From Hydrogenothermus sp. (GTDB lineage: Bacteria; Aquificota; Aquificia; Aquificales; Hydrogenothermaceae): 12,070 nt of DNA. The stretch spans positions 1 through 12,070 of the forward strand of contig QNYP01000062.1 in NCBI GenBank assembly GCA_003978675.1. Direction: 5' to 3'. This document shows, one piece after another, positions 7,227-12,070 of this stretch; position 1 is the stretch's first letter, and each line of letters begins with the position of its first letter. Under the pieces are notes generated by a model. That model worked only from the letters and a program-made list of their open reading frames with translations, did no database searches and was not told the origin of the DNA. A program made the translations under genes and the position numbers.

Positions 7227-7230
7227 GAGG
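7225..7230 (+). promoter_or_regulatory. Ribosome binding site supporting a TTG start for lpxA
   Basis: AAGAGG overlaps the trxA stop codon and stands six bases before the TTG at 7237. No ATG or GTG is available nearby that would keep the conserved IHPTAIV N-terminus, so the TTG start is favoured. Confidence 0.7.
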
Positions 7231-7236
7231 TTTTAA

Positions 7237-8040
7237 TTGTCAGTTAAAATACATCCTACTGCAATCGTTTCAAAAAAAGCAAAACTAGGGGTCAATGTTG
7301 AAATAGGCCCCTTTTCTATTATTGAAGACAATGTAGAAATTGGTGATAATACAAAAATATCCTCAAATGTAAAGATCAAAGATTTTACTAGAATTGGCTC
7401 CAATTGCAAGATTTTTGAAGGAGCTATTATTGGTAATATCCCTCAACATTTAGGCTTTGAAGGGGAAGAAAGCTATGTTTATATAGAAGATAATGTAACT
7501 ATCAGAGAATACTGTACAATTCACAGAGGAACAAAATTTGACGATGGTATAACCAAAATAGGCGAAAATTCCTATTTAATGGCATATGTTCATATAGCCC
7601 ACGACTGTAAAGTTGGTAAAAATACAATCTTAGCTAATGCAGTAACCCTTGCTGGCCATGTAAAAATTGGAAATTATGTTTTTATAGGTGGGTTAACTCC
7701 TATACACCAATTTTGCAGAATTGGTGATTATGCAATGGTTGGTGGAGCCTCCGCGGTAGATAAAGATATACCGCCATTTACAAGGGCTTCAAAAAACCAT
7801 GCAAGATTATATGGATTGAATCTTGTTGGATTAAGAAGAAATGGATTTAATAAAGAAACAATAAGAATATTAAAAGAAGCATATAAGATAATATTTATCA
7901 AAGCACCAACCTTAGAAGAAGGTATAAAGGAAGCTTTGGAAAAACTGCCTAGTATTCAAGAGCTTGAATATCTTATAAACTTTATCAAAGAAAGTAAAAG
8001 GGGAATTACCCCAGACGCTACCAAGAAAAAATCAATATGA
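7237..8040 (+). CDS. lpxA: Acyl-ACP--UDP-N-acetylglucosamine O-acyltransferase
   Basis: LpxA catalyses the first step of lipid A synthesis, moving a 3-hydroxyacyl chain from acyl carrier protein to the 3-OH of UDP-GlcNAc in the cytoplasm as a trimer. The 267-residue sequence shows the left-handed beta-helix hexapeptide repeats from IHPTAIV (5-11) to about residue 180, then the helical C-terminal domain beginning with YGLNLVGLRRNGF (192-204). The catalytic histidine (E. coli H125) is H122 in HIAHDC; H119, H141 and H157 match other conserved site histidines. Gly170 aligns with E. coli G173, part of the acyl-chain ruler, so a fairly long chain is plausible. It uses a TTG start, and its last four bases overlap the lpxI start (ATGA). 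Confidence 0.96.
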   Translation: MSVKIHPTAIVSKKAKLGVNVEIGPFSIIEDNVEIGDNTKISSNVKIKDFTRIGSNCKIFEGAIIGNIPQHLGFEGEESYVYIEDNVTIREYCTIHRGTKFDDGITKIGENSYLMAYVHIAHDCKVGKNTILANAVTLAGHVKIGNYVFIGGLTPIHQFCRIGDYAMVGGASAVDKDIPPFTRASKNHARLYGLNLVGLRRNGFNKETIRILKEAYKIIFIKAPTLEEGIKEALEKLPSIQELEYLINFIKESKRGITPDATKKKSI

Positions 8041-8861
8041 AAATTGGTCTTATAGCAGGAAAATCAGACCTTCCTATAGAGTTTGCAAAATCAGCTAAAG
8101 CTCAATCTAAAGATTTAACAATCTTTGCACTAAAATCTATAACTGACAAACAAATAGAAAAGTATGCGAAAACCTACTGGATAAACTTTGGAGAGGCTCA
8201 AAAACTAATAGACCTAATGCACGAAGAAAAAATTACACATTTTGTTATGCTTGGAAAGATAGAACATTATCTTTTAATATTTTCTTTTTTTAAATTAGAT
8301 AAAAGGGCTAAAGAGTTTTTATCAAACCTGAAAGATAAAAAAGCAAAGACTATACTTGAAGGAGTTATAAAAGAGCTTGAAAAAGAAGGTTTTAAGGCTT
8401 TAGATCCAACTCCGTACCTAAAATCTTTACTTGTTGAAAAAGGACTTGTGAATAATGTTCCATTACAAGAAAAATATAAAAAAGATGTGGAGTTTGGAAT
8501 TAAAATAGCCAAACAAATTGCACAGCTAGATATAGGTCAAACAGTTGTTGTAAAAGACCAGATTGTAATAGCAGTTGAAGGAATAGAAGGAACTGATAAA
8601 TGTATAGAAAGAGCTGGTAAGCTTGGAGGAGAAGGGATTGTTGTATGTAAATCTGCGAGAAAAAATCAAGATATGAGATACGATGTTCCAGTTATAGGAG
8701 AAAAAACTTTAGAAAGTATGAAGAAGGCTAAAGCAAAAGTTCTGGCAGTTGAGGCAGGCAAAACCTATCTTATAAATAAGGAAGGTTTTATAAAAAAAGC
8801 TGATAAATTAGGGATATCAGTTATTGGAATAAATATAAAAGAAGATGAATCAGTCATTTGA
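8037..8861 (+). CDS. lpxI: UDP-2,3-diacylglucosamine pyrophosphatase LpxI
   Basis: LpxI hydrolyses UDP-2,3-diacylglucosamine to lipid X and UMP, and replaces LpxH in bacteria that lack that enzyme. The 274-residue sequence begins with the family's GLIAGKSDLP (4-13), has the central VIAVEGIEGTD block (about 180-190) and the C-terminal signature QDMRYDVPVIG (211-221), followed by the LAVEAGKTYLI strand. The conserved aspartates in the QD-R-DVP motif are the expected metal-site residues. Gene order lpxA-lpxI with a four-base overlap is typical. There is no strong ribosome site, so translation is probably coupled to lpxA. The 3' end overlaps the next gene by 17 bases. Confidence 0.93.
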   Translation: MKIGLIAGKSDLPIEFAKSAKAQSKDLTIFALKSITDKQIEKYAKTYWINFGEAQKLIDLMHEEKITHFVMLGKIEHYLLIFSFFKLDKRAKEFLSNLKDKKAKTILEGVIKELEKEGFKALDPTPYLKSLLVEKGLVNNVPLQEKYKKDVEFGIKIAKQIAQLDIGQTVVVKDQIVIAVEGIEGTDKCIERAGKLGGEGIVVCKSARKNQDMRYDVPVIGEKTLESMKKAKAKVLAVEAGKTYLINKEGFIKKADKLGISVIGINIKEDESVI

Positions 8862-9366
8862 AGAGTATCTTAAAGAAATAGAGGATTTTTATCTTAAACA
8901 AAAGGGTATTTTTGCGTTTTTGTCAGCAAAGGAAATCGATTTAATAAAGAGTTGGTATAAAAAAAATATACCTTTAAATATAGTAAAGGAAGTAATAAAA
9001 CAAGAAATAGCTAAATTTCCTACAAAGAAGAAAAAAAAGTTTTCCTTAATTCTAGTTGATAGTATACTGAAAGAAAAGGTTTCAACTGAAAATAAAGAAG
9101 AAAGAGAAGCTAAAGATAAATTGCAAAAAGTTATTAAAGTTTTTAATATTCCAGAAGAAAAAATAGAAAAGTTTTCCAGTGATATAGAAAAAGAAAGATT
9201 TATAGTTTCTTATATATGGCAAAATATGGATAGAGAAGATAAAGAAAGGCTAATACATGAAGCTACTTCAAATATAGATAAAACCGGTTTATCAAAAACT
9301 GAATATGAGGAAATGATAAAAAGTTATATATACACCAAAATTTTAAATTACATAGAGTTATTATGA
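8845..9366 (+). CDS. Conserved-looking hypothetical protein, 173 residues
   Basis: I do not recognise this protein with confidence. It is highly charged (many Lys, Glu, Asp), has no cysteine, no signal peptide and no membrane segment, and is predicted mostly helical. The N-terminal part (about 24-75) reads as a small helical module, with FLSAKEIDLIKSW, IPLNIVKEVIKQ and a KKKKK linker before FSLILVDSIL. This vaguely resembles short helical modules in uncharacterised proteins of other bacteria, a loose memory only. The start overlaps lpxI by 17 bases with a weak GAAG before the ATG, and the stop overlaps the next start (ATGA). The tight overlaps argue that it is translated and may act with the following CxxCxxCC protein. 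Confidence 0.7.
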   Translation: MNQSFEEYLKEIEDFYLKQKGIFAFLSAKEIDLIKSWYKKNIPLNIVKEVIKQEIAKFPTKKKKKFSLILVDSILKEKVSTENKEEREAKDKLQKVIKVFNIPEEKIEKFSSDIEKERFIVSYIWQNMDREDKERLIHEATSNIDKTGLSKTEYEEMIKSYIYTKILNYIELL

Positions 9367-9989
9367 TAGAAAAACTAATCCAAATATGTGCTTATTTTTA
9401 TAAAGATAAAGAAATTTTAAAAGAGATAATAGAATATCAAAAGGAAATCTACAGCTTTATAGATGAAAATTTAAAAAAAGAGAATTTTTCCTGTAACGAA
9501 GGTTGTTATTATTGTTGCCTAGGATGGAAAGTAAATGCCTCACTTCCAGAAATTCTTGTTTTAATAGAAGGTTTAAATTCTCTATCTATAAAAGAGAGAA
9601 AATCAATATACTCTAAATTAAAGTTATACAAAAAAGAAAAAATTACAGATTACACACCTTGTCCTTTACTTAGCAATAATAGATGTAGTGTTTACATGAA
9701 TAGACCTATGATATGTAGATTATTTTCTTCATATGATAGTAAACTTTGTGAAAAAAAGACAGAATTTAAGTTTCCTGAAATTATTGAGCAAATAGTTTTT
9801 AAGGTTAAAGAAAAAACAGAAATAATAGATGAATTTTTTAAACCTTTCTTTGAAACAAAAATCTACATAACCGAAATTAAATTTAATAGACAAGTCAATC
9901 TTTTTTATATTGATATGTTTTCTATTTTAAAGATATATCCTAAAGATAAAAATATAAAAATAGAAATAGGGGAAAAGTTTCCCCTTTAA
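9363..9989 (+). CDS. YkgJ-type CxxCxxCC cysteine-cluster protein
   Basis: The 208-residue protein has the signature of the YkgJ/UPF0153 zinc- or iron-chelating family: C44, C48, C51-C52 (spacing CxxxCxxCC), then CPLL with C100, C108 in RCSVY, the RPMICR block with C118, and C129. These cysteines probably bind an Fe-S cluster or zinc. The family function is not established; some members occur with flagellar lysine methylation, but nothing of that kind is here. The C-terminal 70 residues (about 135-208) carry no cysteines. It overlaps the upstream gene by four bases and is the last gene of the operon; its final codons form the left part of the terminator hairpin. Confidence 0.85.
   Translation: MIEKLIQICAYFYKDKEILKEIIEYQKEIYSFIDENLKKENFSCNEGCYYCCLGWKVNASLPEILVLIEGLNSLSIKERKSIYSKLKLYKKEKITDYTPCPLLSNNRCSVYMNRPMICRLFSSYDSKLCEKKTEFKFPEIIEQIVFKVKEKTEIIDEFFKPFFETKIYITEIKFNRQVNLFYIDMFSILKIYPKDKNIKIEIGEKFPL
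9969..9987. terminator. Terminator embedded in the end of the YkgJ-type gene
   Basis: GGGGAA (9969-9974) pairs with TTCCCC (9979-9984) around an AAGT loop, with TTT following. The hairpin lies within the last five sense codons, and the stop codon begins at the final T. On the minus strand the hairpin is followed by a T-rich stretch (complement of about 9948-9968), so it can also stop the convergent desulfurase-like transcript, whose gene ends at 9998. Confidence 0.7.
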
Positions 9990-9997
9990 TAAAAATA

Positions 9998-11236
9998 CTA
10001 ATTGCTAACCTTTTTGTATTTATCAGCCTTTTTAACAAACTGATCCCAGTTTTCAGGACCAAAAGGAGATATTTCTCTTAATCTTTGTATAACTTTAGGA
10101 TACTCTTCTATTATGTAATCTATATCTTTTTCTGTGTTTTCTCTACCTAATGAGAAAACAATAGAACCATTTGATTCTTCAGCTCCAATTCCTACTGCTG
10201 CTAAAACGTGAGACTGCTTTAATGCATAAGATACACATGCAGAACCAGATGCAGTAAATGTTTTCTTTATATCAAGCATTAGGAGCATTGCTTCTCCTTC
10301 GATATACATCACAATTAATGATAAGTGGTTTGGAAGTCTTTTTTCTGGATGCCCTGTAAATTTGATATAAGGGATTTTTTCTTCAATTCCTTTTTTGAGT
10401 TTATCTCTTAAAGCTTTCAATCTGTTTACTCTATCATCCATCTCTTTTATGGCAAGCTCAGCTGCAGCTCCCATACCAACAATTAATGGCACAGGTTCTG
10501 TTCCAGCTCTTTTCCCACCTTCTTGAATACCACCTTCTATTAAAGGCTTTAATCTAACTCCTTTTCTTACATATAAACCACCAACACCTTTAGGGGCATA
10601 GAAATAATGCCCTGTGAATGATGCCATATCTAGTCCCCATTCTTCTATATTAACAGGCATATGTCCCACTGCTGGTGCTATATCTGAGTGAAAAACAACC
10701 CTTGGATTTTTCTCTTTTGCAGCAGCAACTAAAGATTTTATATCCTGAACAGTTCCTATTTCTCTATTTGCAAATCCAATAGAAACAAGTATTGTATCTT
10801 CTCTAACAGCTTCTGCAACTTGTTCTGGAGTTATTATTCCATATTCATCTGGTTGTATATATGTAATTTCAAACCCTTCTTTTTCCAAAGTTTTACATGA
10901 ATGTAAAACAGAGTGGTGTTCTATAGATGAAACTACTATATGCTTTCCTCTTCTTGTTATTCCTGGTGCCTTTGCAAAACCTTTTATTGCTAGGTTGTTA
11001 GCTTCTATTGCTCCAGAAGTATAAACAATTTCTTCAGGATTCTTTACATTTAAAAGCTCAGCCACCTGTTCTCTAGCTCTGTTTATAGCTTTTTTCGCTT
11101 CTACTCCCAATTTATGTAAAGAAGTTGGATTTCCAAATTTTTCTGTAAAGTAAGGTTTCATAACCTCTACTATTTCTTCTGGAACTGGAGTAGTTGCTAA
11201 ATGGTCTACATATACAATGCCTCTTGTTTCTATCAT
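9998..11236 (-). CDS. Cysteine desulfurase (NifS/IscS)-like protein lacking the PLP lysine
   Basis: The 412-residue protein is a class V aminotransferase-fold homologue of NifS/IscS, which normally takes sulfur from cysteine for Fe-S clusters and thiolation. Recognisable blocks: YVDHLATTPVP (9-19), TSGAIEANNLAIKG (73-86), IEHHSV (105-110), HSDIAPAVGH (183-192), SFTGHYFYAPKGVGGLYV (206-223), KRAGT (242-246), ASGSAC (329-334) and FSLGRENT (361-368). The lysine that bonds PLP (E. coli IscS K206 in SAHK) is tyrosine 211 here, the PLP-phosphate threonine (T76) is I77, Q183 is P188, and the usual NNE reads NRE. The loop cysteine that carries persulfide (C328) is kept as C334. It therefore probably cannot act as a normal desulfurase and may be a sulfur carrier, scaffold or enzyme of another kind (inference). 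AGGAGG precedes its ATG, 17 bases after mrp. Confidence 0.88.
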   Translation of the reverse strand: MIETRGIVYVDHLATTPVPEEIVEVMKPYFTEKFGNPTSLHKLGVEAKKAINRAREQVAELLNVKNPEEIVYTSGAIEANNLAIKGFAKAPGITRRGKHIVVSSIEHHSVLHSCKTLEKEGFEITYIQPDEYGIITPEQVAEAVREDTILVSIGFANREIGTVQDIKSLVAAAKEKNPRVVFHSDIAPAVGHMPVNIEEWGLDMASFTGHYFYAPKGVGGLYVRKGVRLKPLIEGGIQEGGKRAGTEPVPLIVGMGAAAELAIKEMDDRVNRLKALRDKLKKGIEEKIPYIKFTGHPEKRLPNHLSLIVMYIEGEAMLLMLDIKKTFTASGSACVSYALKQSHVLAAVGIGAEESNGSIVFSLGRENTEKDIDYIIEEYPKVIQRLREISPFGPENWDQFVKKADKYKKVSN

Positions 11237-11253
11237 CTTATTTAACCTCCTTA

Positions 11254-12070
11254 TTAGATACTTAGTTGTTTAATTAAGTTTTCTGCTATTGATTTAAACG
11301 CTTTAGCAGAATCAGAATCTGGTTTAGCTATAACAATAGGAATACCCAAATCTGAGAATTCTGCTACTTTTGGTTCTATAGGAATTCTACCTAAGAGCTT
11401 AGTATGGTATTGCTTTGCAATTTCTTCTGTCTTACTTTTACCAAATATTTCATATGCTTTTCCTGTTTCAGGACAAACAAAATAACTCATATTTTCTACA
11501 ATTCCTAAAACTGGAATTTCAACTTCATTAAACATTTGAATACCTTTTTTCACATCTATTAGTGCAACATCTTGAGGAGTTGTAACAATTACTGCTCCAT
11601 CTATTTCTGCCACCTGTCCAAGAGTAATTTGAACATCCCCTGTTCCTGGAGGTAAATCTATTACTAAGAAATCTAATTCTTCATCTCCCCAATCTATATC
11701 AAATAAAAATTGATTTAAGGCTTTAAATAAAACAGGGCCTCTCCATATTACAGGAGTATCTTCAGAAGGAAGCATTAAACCAATTGACATAAACTTTATT
11801 CCATGAGCTTCAGGAGCAATTAAGATTTCCCCTTGTTCTGTTCTCTTTGCAGTTACAGTTTTATCTTTCGCTCCAAGCATTGTAGGACCCGATGGTCCAT
11901 ACATATCTGCATCTAAATATCCAACTGTATATCCCATTTCTTTTAACGTTGCCGCTAAATTAACTGCAACTGTTGATTTTCCAACACCACCCTTACCAGA
12001 AGAAACAGCAATTGCTTTTTTAACCTTTGGTATTCTTCTTCTTTGCTCAAACGGGTTCATTTGAGGAGGT
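11254..12070 (-). CDS. mrp: Mrp/ApbC/NBP35-family P-loop ATPase, 5' end cut by window edge
   Basis: Mrp proteins are dimeric ATPases that carry and transfer Fe-S clusters. The visible part holds the deviant Walker A GKGGVGKST (22-30 counted from the ATG at 12060), LDADMYGPS (49-57), the VIDLPPGTGD block (133-142) and TTPQDVALIDVKKG (160-173). The frame stays open upstream of that ATG (reading PPQ to the edge) and no ribosome site precedes it; a short PPQ linker before this region is typical of Mrp proteins with an N-terminal MIP18/DUF59 domain. I therefore think the true start lies outside the window and the protein is partial. At the CxxC cluster-binding position the sequence is CPET (C196 to T199), so the second cysteine is missing. 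It is followed 17 bases on by the desulfurase-like gene. Confidence 0.93.
   Translation of the reverse strand, partial: PPQMNPFEQRRRIPKVKKAIAVSSGKGGVGKSTVAVNLAATLKEMGYTVGYLDADMYGPSGPTMLGAKDKTVTAKRTEQGEILIAPEAHGIKFMSIGLMLPSEDTPVIWRGPVLFKALNQFLFDIDWGDEELDFLVIDLPPGTGDVQITLGQVAEIDGAVIVTTPQDVALIDVKKGIQMFNEVEIPVLGIVENMSYFVCPETGKAYEIFGKSKTEEIAKQYHTKLLGRIPIEPKVAEFSDLGIPIVIAKPDSDSAKAFKSIAENLIKQLSI

Overview
This window is AT-rich, gene-dense bacterial chromosome with tight operons, start/stop overlaps and A-rich coding strands. Lipid A genes (lpxA, lpxI) show a Gram-negative envelope. A fumarate-reductase-type iron-sulfur subunit paired with a CCG-domain (HdrB-like) subunit, together with the overall base composition, suggests a thermophilic, chemolithoautotrophic member of the Aquificota, possibly the Hydrogenothermaceae (Sulfurihydrogenibium-like). 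That placement is inference from gene content and style, not from a search.

Layout. (1) 1-188: a perfect 73-bp inverted repeat in which the start of smc is copied back in reverse orientation upstream of the gene. It abuts the window edge and may be a fold-back artefact or a real palindrome. (2) 105-4366, plus strand: smc (chromosome condensation ATPase), overlapped by one base by a Cas6-like RAMP protein, with no CRISPR array or other cas gene in the window. (3) 4375-6447, plus strand: a promoter, an SdhB/FrdB/TfrB-like iron-sulfur protein, a CCG-domain protein and a strong terminator. This looks like the electron-transfer part of a fumarate reductase or succinate dehydrogenase, without the flavoprotein. 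(4) 6506-9987, plus strand: a near-consensus promoter followed by six close or overlapping genes: an ArsR-family regulator, thioredoxin, lpxA, lpxI, an unrecognised 173-residue protein and a CxxCxxCC (YkgJ-type) protein, ended by a terminator built into the last codons. (5) 9998-12070, minus strand, convergent: mrp (cut by the right edge) followed by a cysteine-desulfurase-like protein whose PLP-binding lysine is replaced by tyrosine.

The most interesting points are the smc/cas6-like pairing, the cysteine desulfurase homologue that lacks its catalytic lysine but keeps the mobile-loop cysteine and sits beside Mrp, and the perfect inverted repeat over the smc start. Much of the window concerns iron-sulfur and thiol chemistry (FrdB, CCG protein, thioredoxin, YkgJ-type protein, Mrp, desulfurase homologue). 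No tRNA, rRNA, insertion sequence or CRISPR array was seen. The only sizeable gene-free stretch is 6404-6579, which holds a terminator, a promoter and a possible operator.
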